From contig JAIVFJ010000018.1 of assembly GCA_025765615.1 (NCBI GenBank), positions 310,001-374,000 of the forward strand: a stretch of DNA of 64,000 nucleotides, given 5' to 3'. Below the pieces are notes generated by a model. It made no database searches. It was given only the letters and a program-made list of their open reading frames with translations, and was not told the origin of the DNA. Positions 11,384-20,402 of this stretch are shown here, in pieces. Position numbers and translations under genes: made by a program. Each line of letters opens with the position of its first letter. Position 1 is the stretch's first letter. The DNA is from Zopfochytrium polystomum. Lineage: Eukaryota; Chytridiomycota; Chytridiomycetes; Chytridiales; Chytridiaceae.

Positions 11384-13919
11384 ATGGGTGCATCCGCCGC
11401 CGCAGGCGATGCACTTCAGCTCGAACCCGTACCCGACCCTCCCGACGCCGCAGATCCCCTCGGCCCGCTCGGGCGGCGGGCACTCGACCGTGTCCACCGT
11501 GTCGACCATCTCGTCGTCCTTTTCGTCGATCGGGCTGCCGAGCGCCGCCGGCGGCGCCGGTCAAGGCGGATCAGCGTCGCCGGTGCGCTTCATGCGCTGC
11601 CTGGTCCTCGGCACCGACCCTTCCGCCGACACCTTCCTGATCCCCGTCGGCGACGGCTCGCTCCACCTCTCCACCCTCACCTACTGCATTGCCTCGCACC
11701 TGCGCGCCACCCCGGGCTTCCAGCTGCACAAGCCGCTCGAGGTCTTTATCCTCGCAAAGAGCCCTTCTCCTTCGGCCTACTCCTCGGCGGCGGCGGCGGC
11801 GCCGCAGCAGGACCCGCTGCCGATCCCGCAACCGATCCCGCAAGCTTTCCTCATGCCCGCGAGACCCGACGTCGCTTCCATCGTCGACCTCGGCCTGCAG
11901 ACGCCTGCGTCGCCCGACGCGGACCCCGCGGACGCCGCGGCGGCTGCCGCCGTGGCGGAGGAGATTGTCCAGCGCGTCCAGTTGCTGGTGCCCGGCCGCT
12001 GCCTCCGTGTCGACGACCGCATGCGCGGCGAGCGCGTCCGCGACGTCGTCGACATTGACCGCGTCGGAGACGCCGTCGCCGTCGACGTGCTCGTCGTCGC
12101 CACCACCGCCGCCACCGGCGGCGAGGGGTCCGAGGTCGGCGCGGTTGTCGGTGCGGCCGCGGCATCGGCCGCCGCCATCGCGGCCGCGAATTCGAGGGAC
12201 ACGATCGACAAGATCCGCGCGCAGCTCGGTATAGGTGCTGCTGCGTCAGGGACGCCGACGCCGCCGCCCGTGGCGCAGGGCCGGCGCGGCGCGCCGTCGC
12301 CCGCGCTGGGGATGGTGATGACGACGGTGCCGGAGAATCCATCGCCCGTGGCGTTGATGATGATGAACAGCGGCGGCGGCGGCGTGATCGGCGGCGGTGG
12401 CGGCGGCGGGTACCACGACCGGAAGCTGTCGGCGGGCAGCGGGCTGACGTTTGTGCCCGGCGAAGGGTTTGTGAACCCGACGTTTTACGCGCAGAAGCAG
12501 TCGCTCGAGTACCGGTCCGACCAGATGTGTGAGTCGAGAGCGCCTCGCTTCCTTCAATTGTGTCCTCGCTGTTTGTCTTTCACGCGCTTGTCTCCTGTGT
12601 CGGCATATATGCGCTCTTTATTTCCTTTTTTGGAAGCTTTCCTTTCTCGCCATTCTTGTCCCCTTCCGTTTGTGTGACGAAATACGCTCCCTTGCCAAAC
12701 CAACAAAACTAAACCAAACCGCTTTCCAATCTCACGAAACACACACACAGACGGCGTGTTCAAGAACCCCGAGTACCAGGGCGAGGACGAGAGAAACTCA
12801 ATTTACAAGGCGAAAGGCGGCGCCGGCGACGGCGGCCGCGGGGACCGCGACGTGGCGTTTGTGGTCGTGCCTGGCGGCGCCAGCCGCCGGCGCAAGTGCA
12901 TGGTAGCCGGGCTGATTGCACTCGTGGTGCTCTTAGTGGCAGCGGTGGCGTGCCTCGCGGCGTACTTTCTCGTGCTGCGCAAGCCGGCGACGGCCGCAGA
13001 CGATGCGCTGTCATCCTCCCCGCAGGCCGCGACGTCGTCGTCGTCGGCGGGTTCATCCGGCGGCGGCGGCGGCGGTCCCGCGCCCGGCCAGACGCTGTCC
13101 GGCACCGCCACGTTCCTGGTGCCGCTCACCAACTCGGCGGGCGGCACCACGGGCTTTAGCACGATCACGATCACGGCCGGCGGACAGACGGCGACGGTCG
13201 GAACGGGCACCGTGACGGGCGGCGGCGGCGGGAGTGGCGGCGGCGGCAGTGCTGGGGCGGGAACGACTGCGACCACGACGACGGCAGGGGCGGACGGCGG
13301 TAGTGGAGGTGGAGGGAACGCGCCTGCACCGACCACGACGGCGGCGGATTCTGGCGGCGGTAGTGGAGGAGGAGGAGGAAGCGGAGGAGGGTCGACGTCG
13401 TCGTCGACGACGACGACGCAGTGCTCGACGTACCTGATCGACGACTTCACGCGGCCGGACTGGAACAGGCTCGGGTGCTACGTGGGCGACGACGGCACGA
13501 CGTCGCAGCTGTCGTGGACTTCGTCGCACGCGCAGTTTGTGCCCAAGACGAGCAACTCGTGGTTCTACGACAACGTGCGCAACGTGTCGTGGTCGCCGCC
13601 GTCGTGCGGGGCGGCGCCGCCGGCGGCGCGGTACCTGGTGTTCACCGTGTCCGGCAGCGGCCGGTTCCGCTTCAGCGTGCAGGTCGGCTGCGCAAAGACA
13701 AACTACATTTCAAAGTACGTCACCGTCTCGGCCGCGTCCACGCTGTACTCGGTCGACGTCGCCAACCTCGTCGGCGACTTGTCCGCAACGGCCGACATGG
13801 CCGCCGTCGTGTGGCAGGACATTGTGTCGGACGGCACGACCATGTGGAAGGTCGGCGGGCTGCGCGCCATGAACGACCTGAACGCGTGCGGGTACGGCTC
13901 GGCCGTGGCCATTGCTTGA
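11181..13919 (+). CDS. Single-pass membrane protein with extracellular IDDF domain, two exons
   Basis: Exons 11181-12528 and 12751-13919. The donor is GTGAGT and the acceptor CACACAG, and the split codon gives Y in ..DQMYGVFKNPEY. Predicted 838 aa. Residues 1-130 are Gln/Ser/Pro-rich with a poly-Gln tract. Residues about 130-200 (RFMRCLVLGTDPSADTFLIP) look folded but are unrecognised. A low-complexity region follows. A strong transmembrane segment (MVAGLIALVVLLVAAVACLA) preceded by RRRKC lies near residue 500, favouring a cytoplasmic N-terminus. The outer part has a Gly/Ser/Thr-rich stalk and a C-terminal domain of about 165 aa beginning CSTYLIDDFTRPDWNRLG, probably a beta-sandwich or carbohydrate-binding-like fold (inference). 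Possibly a surface sensor or adhesin. Confidence 0.75.
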
Positions 13920-14029
13920 GCGCGAGAACGGGGGGCTTGCTAGTGTTTTGCATGTTTGTTGGATGGGGGGGAAGTAAGGACGGGCGCCTCCGATTTTTCG
14001 TCGGCTTTGTGGCTGGATGCTTATTGTTA

Positions 14030-14062
<33 letters not shown>

Positions 14063-14865
14063 CGCTTTCTCGGCGGCGGCGGCGGCAGCAGCGGCGGCCC
14101 ACCGCGGCTGCCAAGAAGAGACGCTGACTTTGTTTTTTTTTTCTTTCTCTCTCTCTCTGTCTCTCTCTCTCTCTCTCTCTTTGATTCTTCCTTCTTCTTT
14201 TCTGGTTTGGCGGGCGGTGAGGCTTGCTCCCTTTGTCCGTCTGTCTCTCTCTCTCGCTCTCTCTTTCTCTAACCGTCTCTCTGTCCCTCTCCCTACCATC
14301 ATCGCCGCCGTAGAATAGACAAAATGCACCTTCCTTTTTTTCCCGTGGTGTTCCCACGAGTTTTCTGATGCGGGGGTGCCAAAAGAGACCGCATCCGACA
14401 GAACCTCGAAGGGAAAACCGCGGGAAATAGCGCTTTCGGGTGTGGCCTGCCTGTCTCCGTCTGTTTTGTCTGTGCTCTGCACATATGCACTCTTCACATG
14501 TGTGTGTGTGTGTGTGTGTGTGTGGTACGTGGCACTCGGAGCCCGACGCAGACGCATATTGCGGACCACAATGAAAAAGAAAGAAAATGAGAAAGAGAAT
14601 AAACAAAAAACAAACAAAACGCATTGTTTATGAATTTGCATGCAGAAATTTCCGGAAAACAGAAAAAAAGAAGAAAATTTGGCTTGCGGCGTTCTTGTTT
14701 TCAAGAACAGGAGAGAGAAGGAAAGAGACAGAGAGAGAGAGAGGTGGAGTGGGGAGAGTCGGGCGGGACACGGCGCCTTCGCACGTGGCGTCGTTTGTGC
14801 TTGTTTTGTTTATTTTTCATTTATTAAACGTCATCAAACAACCATCACACAGACGGCGCGCCCAC

Positions 14866-14930
<65 letters not shown>

Positions 14931-15305
14931 GTCATTCTGTCAGCCCATCTCTCTCGCTCTCTCTCTCCCTCTCTCTCGCCCTCTGCTTCCCGTCTCCAGC
15001 CAATTCATCCTCGGCCCGTCCATCAATCCGTCCTCCATCATCGTGCTCCCATCCATCATCACACACGACTCCTTACCACCACTCAACGGGACCCAACCCC
15101 CCCCCCCCCCCCCCCCCCCCCCCAACCCCCACTACACCCACACAACGCGCTACACACGCGCGCATAAGAGGGCGGAGGAGGAGGTGGTGGAGAGAGGCCC
15201 CCACGCGCGTGTGTGCACTGGCGGAAAACTGGGAGCGGAACGGCCGAAAAAAACGGACGGCCGCGTTGCAGAGTGCGTGCGCGGCGACGCAAGCGAGAGA
15301 GAGAA
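13920..15305. repeat. Intergenic region with poly-T, TG, CA, CT and a 27-bp poly-C
   Basis: No gene supported. Notable tracts are poly-T 14032-14062, CT-rich 14143-14180, (TG)n at 14500-14524, (CA)n running into (CT)n at about 14865-14926, and an uninterrupted C run at 15097-15123. The C run lies about 180 bp before the next start codon and could form i-motif/G-quadruplex structures, or could be an assembly-sensitive homopolymer. Confidence 0.75.
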
Positions 15306-16331
15306 ATGCACCACCTGTTCTCGCCTAGCCGCCACAACCACAACCACCACAACCACCACCAGCACCACCAGCACCGGCAGCACAACCACCACCATCCCAC
15401 AACCACAACCACAACCACCTCGGCGACTTCCACCGCCCACCCGTCGTCGTCGAGCGAAGAAGGAGCGACCGCAATAACGACCGTCCCCCGAACAACGCCG
15501 GCGGCCATCTTTGTCCCGATTCCCGTCGCGCCCACGGTCCGTCGCCGCCGAGCCGCATCAACAACGACAGCCACTCACCTCCACCCACCCGGCGGTGTGG
15601 AGACGGCCGCCGCCGCCTTTTCCGCTTCCTCCTCGTCGTTGACCTCGTCGTCGCCCTCATCCTTAACGGCGATTCCCGTCGCCGGCCCACTCACTCGCCA
15701 GTCCCGCTCGCTTCCCGGCACCACCTACGCATTACCGACGCCGCTGCCGCCGCCGCCGCCGCAGCAGCATTCTTCGTCGTCGTCTTTTGGCGGCAGCGCC
15801 AACGAGTACTCGTCCGCATCCTCCCTGCCGCTCACTGCACCGTCGTCGTCGTCGTCGTCGTCGTCGTCCTCCTACTCCGAGCAGTATGCCTCGTCCTCGT
15901 CTCTGCCTCTTTCGCGTTCGCCGTCGTCGTCATCGTCTTCGTCGTCGTCGTCGTCGTCGCTGTCCATTTTGATCCCTCACCCGCCGCCGCCTCTACCACA
16001 GCCGCCCATCCCGCGCGTCGTCTCTTTGCCGTCCATCACGTCGTCGCTGCGGTCGACCGCTGCAGTCTTTCCGGTCCTTCTCGTCTCAGATAGCGCCGCC
16101 GACAGCGGCGACAGCGGCGACGGCGAAGACACCGTCGGTGGTGCATGCGACGGTGGCGGCGACCGCGGCGAGCTGCTGCCGCTGCAGCATCAGTATCAGC
16201 ATCAGCAGCTGTTGCTGCAGCAGCAGCTGTTACTACTGGAGAGGCCGGAAGGAGCTCGTGAGAGCGTTCTCGGCGGCGGTCTCGTTGGCGGCGCGGCCAT
16301 TATGCCGTGGTGGATGAAGAAGGCCGAGTGA
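15306..16331 (+). CDS. Poly-Ser/His/Thr low-complexity protein (hypothetical)
   Basis: An intronless 341-aa reading frame from ATG 15306 to the TGA at 16329-16331. It opens with a His/Asn-rich stretch (MHHLFSPSRHNHNHH), then Thr and Ser runs, proline-rich segments and a Gln/Leu-rich C-terminal part ending IMPWWMKKAE. No domain is recognised. The frame could be an open low-complexity artefact, since GC-rich DNA stays open easily. In its favour, the segment LPSITSSLRSTAAVFPVLLVSDSA is not simple-repeat derived, and the frame ends just before a T-rich 3' region. Confidence 0.4.
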   Translation: MHHLFSPSRHNHNHHNHHQHHQHRQHNHHHPTTTTTTTSATSTAHPSSSSEEGATAITTVPRTTPAAIFVPIPVAPTVRRRRAASTTTATHLHPPGGVETAAAAFSASSSSLTSSSPSSLTAIPVAGPLTRQSRSLPGTTYALPTPLPPPPPQQHSSSSSFGGSANEYSSASSLPLTAPSSSSSSSSSSYSEQYASSSSLPLSRSPSSSSSSSSSSSSLSILIPHPPPPLPQPPIPRVVSLPSITSSLRSTAAVFPVLLVSDSAADSGDSGDGEDTVGGACDGGGDRGELLPLQHQYQHQQLLLQQQLLLLERPEGARESVLGGGLVGGAAIMPWWMKKAE

Positions 16332-16739
16332 AAGAATTTGAATGCCGGATCCCATTGGCTGACTCCACATTTTAAAAGAAAAAAAAAAGACGACGTATCG
16401 TTATGACCCTCGTGCTGTTCTCTTTTTTTTTTTTTTTTTTTTTTTTTCTCTTCGCGCCGGTGCCCTCGTCCCACCCGTCGCCTCTTTTGTGCTTCTTTTT
16501 TTTTTTTTTTTTTTTTTTTTTTGGTTTTTTTTGCTTTCTTTTCCGCATGGTTTGAGACACACAGTTCTCGTTCTTATCGTGTCCCTATTTTTCTTTCTTT
16601 CTTTTTTTTAGATCGTTTTTTACACACCACGCCCAACGATGCATTGACAATGAAATGACCTCATAATAAAAAGAGACAGACACAGCAAGCGAGTGAACAT
16701 CTTGACGTGCAGATAAATAGCATTTTTTTTCAAGATGTT
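16332..16739. other. T-rich spacer
   Basis: Three poly-T runs (about 16422-16447, 16497-16522 and 16602-16609). No gene seen. It marks the edge between the GC-rich gene block and the lower-GC repeat island. Confidence 0.6.
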
Positions 16740-18160
16740 TTTTTTTTTTGCAATTTACGCTTAAGCTGAAGCTGAAGATGTTTAAGCCATTGACAAGAAC
16801 TCTCGACATTTGAAGTTGCAGAGTGATTAAACTGATCAGATCCCCGTTCTGAACCGAAAGGATGCGTCAAGAAATTGTGAATAATAAAGGAACTCGGTGC
16901 TTCATTGCCCTCACTGCCCCTATGCTTGAAGCTACAGTTGCTCACGCACTCTTGGTCAAAAAGCTGTAATTGTTGCGTAGTTGTCAAGTGCTTCTTTGTA
17001 CCATTTTCGAAGTTCCTCAAAGTGCTCAATCCAGAAATTACCCTCTGCAGATTCAGAAACCTTCTCTTTTTTTTTTCTTGTCAGTGGGTGGTTTGCTGGG
17101 CTGATCTCCTGCAACTGGGTCTGAAGCGCTGTCGTTTTTGTCAACAGGTGAGCTGCTGGGTTGATTTGGAACTGTTTCTGCTGGTGTGGTTTGTTTTGCA
17201 GCAGTCTGCCAAGAATATATTGAGGGCTGAAGCTTGAATGTCTCTGCCACCTTCCATGCCACTTCTGCTCCAGCAGCAGCAGCGCTTTTCGGTCAAGCAT
17301 CAGCAGTTGTGTCCAGCGGAGCAGTTGCTGTTGAGGGTATAGAAGCAGCACCAGTTGAGCTGGAACTGGTGATTTAAGAGGCTGCGTTTGCTTTGGATGG
17401 TCCAGCAAGTGGGGAATCAGCACATGCAGCAACGTTGGTATCATCAGCCTTCTTAGAATCAACAGAGCAAGAATTCGCCTTATTTGAATCAGCAGAGTCT
17501 TTCAACAATTAGATTAGCATCTTTAAGTTGCTTCAGTAAGAAACAATGACTCACCCGGCAAAAGTTGCAGCAGCAGGTGCAGGAGTGTCATCAGTCGCAT
17601 CAACTGAAAGGAGTTGGGAAAGGGGCAGATGGCTTGATATTTTGGAGACAGTTTTGGCCAGCAGCTTGTCCTTCATAAGATTCCCAAAAGAGATTAGGGC
17701 AGCTGGAACTGGCAGGCGTGTTGGAAATCAGGGACAGGTTTGCCCATCACAATTGAGTCAATCAGCCAGCAAGAATGTGTTATGAAAGCCATCACTCTGC
17801 TACATGGCGTATGTGTAGTTAGCAGTCAGCAAAAAACTTTTATATGTTACCTGTAACAATTCATAAGCCTGCTCTTTTTCCAATGGCACTTCAGGTTCCT
17901 TGGTTTGCTTGAAGAGAACGGTTTTTGAACCGTAAAAAACAAGTGCCTGTTGTCGTTGTCAAGTTCAGCGAACTGCCACTTAGCGTAAGTATAGTAAGTG
18001 TAATCACCGCCAATCTTAGATCTATATCCTTCTTTGGTGAAGGAATATGCAAGCTGCTGTTGCTGCGAGTGCAGCACTTCGACTGATGCAATGGCTACGC
18101 TGACACCCTTCACAGCAGCTGCAGTCATTTTTCTTGCCGCTGTGGCCTTCACATCTTCCT
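16740..18160 (-). pseudogene. Broken multi-exon gene of unknown family
   Basis: Reading the minus strand gives protein-like segments in order, interrupted by stops and frame changes. First comes an N-terminal part (SVEVLHSQQQQLAYSFTKEG, then KIGGDYTYYTYAKWQFAELD and, one frame over, FKQTKEPEVPLEKEQAYELL) ending at a GTAACA donor near 17850. Next is LISFGNLMKDKLLAKTVSK with a GTGAGT donor near 17550. Then an Ala/Ser/Thr-rich stretch contains two in-frame stops near 17373 and 17300 before EVAWKVAETFKLQPSIYSWQ. Last, after another frame change near 17070, comes GNFWIEHFEELRKWYKEALD. I do not recognise the family. It is either a dead host gene or part of a transposon. Confidence 0.45.
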
Positions 18161-18993
18161 TTGATCAGGCGTTCTTTATCTCGCTTTTCTACGTTCTCTT
18201 CCTATGTGCCCATTCTTTCCAGGCGGACATTTTTAACCAATTTCCCAATCTTGCTTCCCCAGTGTACCCCTTGCTTGGCGGTAGATGGGTCGCAACGACA
18301 GCGGCCAAACTGAACAGCTGCTGCTGTTGTCGCCCTTAAGGCGTATCCTCATACCTTTTCCCTTTCTCTACGTACCCATTCACTCCCAGCGGATGGAAGG
18401 ATGCAGTTGCGCAAAGCGCAACCACACACTTGCAAAAGAAGTGGTGGCAGCGGCAACCCTTATCCTGCTGCATCTCTCTTTCTCCACTCAATGAATGTTA
18501 CTAATAATCGGTTTTGTTCAGCAAGAAGACAACCAACATGCCTCCCAAAAAAAAAATCTTCCTCCGAAACCTACCTTGCAGACAAATTTTTGTCATCTAC
18601 TCAGGTGATCAATTTGTTTGAGTGACCTTTTATGGAACTTATTTGCATGCACAACAATTGCTGAACAAAGTCAAAGGTAAATAGTGCTCCTCAAGCGCCA
18701 AAGGCAAAAGAAAGTACTTCAACTTCAGTGAGTCTTTTGTGCACTTTTTTCTGTCCAGCAACTTATGAGCAGAATGAAGCAAAGGAACTTCCAAGCATCT
18801 GCACTTTTTATTCTTTGATTGAGGACCTTGGATGGCTAGAACTTCTATCCGTCTATGGAAGGGCATACAAAACAAAATCTCAGCTGCCCGCACGGGTGGT
18901 ATGTATATGTGTGAGGACAACAGGCTGTTGAGCCTGCGACCTCAAATAAAAAGAGTATACCCCGCTTTTTTAACTGATAACTTGTGAGGATAA
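18161..18993. other. Lower-GC spacer, no clear gene
   Basis: Short ORFs on both strands, none with recognisable features. It may include the 5' part of the broken gene at 16740-18160. The LTR begins at 18994. Confidence 0.5.
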
Positions 18994-19010
18994 TGTTATG
19001 AATCACCCTC

Positions 19011-19122
19011 TGGAAACCTCTGGAACCTTCTAGAACATTCCTTCATGGAACCTTCTGGAACCTTCTGGAACCTTCTAGAACATTCCTTCATGGAACCTTG
19101 TGGAACCTTCTGGAACCTTCTT
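19011..19122 (+). promoter_or_regulatory. Heat-shock-element-like array in LTR copy A
   Basis: A run of 10-mers of the form TGGAACCTTC and TAGAACATTC, i.e. alternating GAA and TTC modules spaced by 2 nt (nGAAnnTTCn), kept in 5-bp register for about 110 bp. It lies about 110 bp upstream of the TATA box. This is the known binding architecture of heat shock factor trimers. Function here is inferred. Confidence 0.65.
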
Positions 19123-19230
19123 TGCTTTCCTGGCTTGTCTTGTTGTCATTGGTATCATTGGTATCATTGTATTACTAATTGCTCTTCCTGGAACTTTCTT
19201 TGAGTCTTGACAAGGAACACTCTCAAAAGG

Positions 19231-19238
19231 TATAAAAG
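19231..19238 (+). promoter_or_regulatory. TATA box of LTR copy A
   Basis: TATAAAAG preceded by CTCAAAAGG, about 110 bp downstream of the GAA/TTC array and about 115 bp before the LTR end. The same motif is conserved at 42341-42348 in copy B. Confidence 0.7.
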
Positions 19239-19564
19239 GGGGATGGGGGACCTGTCCCATCCCTCAAGTGAATTATTGTTTCCAATACAATCATCACTCG
19301 TCTCAGTTCCTTGTCTGCCTTGTCCTGTCCTGCCCTGTTCCTGACAGATTATATATTTGACTCAACCAAACAACGTTTCACAAAAGTGACGTAACACAGC
19401 TGGACCCCATTTCTTATTATTTTCGTGGGTTATTATTGTCCCTGCAAGCTGAACCACTGAGATTTGGACTGCCTCTTAGCCGCGGCCATGTATATTATTC
19501 ATGTTATTATTACGCACTAAGTTGCAGGCTGAATGGCTCAGGCTGCTCTGCACTACTGGCAAGA

Positions 19565-19640
19565 GGCCCTCTAGCTCAGTGGTATAGAGCGCTCCCTTTG
19601 ATGGGAAAGGCGCTAAGTTTGAGACATGCTGGCAGTCACT
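19565..19640 (+). repeat. tRNA-derived (SINE-like) sequence
   Basis: GCCCTCTAGCTCAGTGGTAT matches a tRNA acceptor/D-arm with a Pol III A box. An anticodon-stem-like TCCC..GGGA follows, then a degenerate B box (GTTTGAGACAT). The 3' acceptor strand does not pair with the 5' strand and the anticodon loop is one base short, so this is not a working tRNA gene. A SINE head or dead tRNA is likely. Confidence 0.5.
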
Positions 19641-20339
19641 GAGTGAATGATGCACTTGTGCTAAGTTCTGCACAATGACTAAGCCTTGCCCTCCTCACTT
19701 TTGGAAATGGATTAGGATGATGTGCTTCAGTGGGTAGAAGTACAGAGTCCAGATGTACACAGAGCTAACACAGAGCTGCTGCACAAGCTTCCATGATGAA
19801 AGGGTATGAGATCATAGGGTTGTTTCTCCTTTCATTGATGATTTTTACTTATTTTTTCAATTAGTAGTATATCCTGTTTTTCCTGTTTTTACTGTTTTAT
19901 CTTTATTTATTTGTTTGTTTGTTGTCTCTGTGTGTGTCTCTCGTTTCTTTTGTGGCTGTGAGTGACTGTCTTCCTCTTTGCGCTAATCAGCTCTCCCCGT
20001 CTCCTCCATCCTTCTTGGCAGCTGATGCCAAGAAATGCTCCATGATTTTCTGAGCTGTCTTCCTTGTTTGATGGCTCAGCCCCATTGTTTGGTGACTCAC
20101 TCCTCCTCTCTCTTCTTTGTTGTTTTATTTATTGTTTTGTTCTTTTGAATATGTTTTCCCTTCTTCTCCCCTCCTTCTTCCTTCACCCTGCTGATTCCAA
20201 CCCTCTCCTATTTAAGCAGCCCACCCCACATTCTTGTTGCCCCTTAGAACCTGTATCTGAAGTCTTCTTGCCTAGCCTTTTCCTTCTCTGACTGTGTGTA
20301 TGAGCTGGGGGTGGCAGTCCCCTGGTGTGTGACAGGAGA

Positions 20340-20402
20340 ATTGGTTCTCTTGGCCATTTACGGCAGTGTGCTGGGTTCAAGTCCCAGTGCACCTCACCAT
20401 TC
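20340..20402 (+). repeat. Second tRNA-like T-arm (SINE-like)
   Basis: A perfect 5-bp stem with a B-box loop (CTGGGTTCAAGTCCCAG) followed by ..CACCTCACCA. No matching 5' acceptor strand or clear A box is visible, so it is a tRNA-related repeat fragment. A weaker B-box-like site (GGGCTCAAATCTC) occurs near 22829. Confidence 0.4.

Larger units (their letters stand above)
18994..19346 (+). mobile_element. Solo LTR, copy A (353 bp)
   Basis: Begins TGTTATGAATCACC and ends CTGTTCCTGACA, so it has TG..CA termini. Flanking pentamers GATAA (18989-18993) and GATTA (19347-19351) match at 4 of 5 positions, consistent with an aged 5-bp target-site duplication. It is nearly identical to 42149-42456 apart from a 45-bp block. 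A TATA box (TATAAAAG, 19231-19238) and a downstream region with AATACAATCA fit U3-R-U5 organisation. There is no internal retrotransposon ORF next to it, so it is a solo LTR. The two copies are not a pair of one element, because host genes lie between them. LTR class (Ty3 or Ty1) cannot be decided without an internal region. Confidence 0.82.

Noticed and set aside
19565..19640. Functional tRNA gene
   Set aside because: The acceptor stem does not pair, the anticodon loop is short and the T-arm is degenerate. It is better described as a SINE-like relic.
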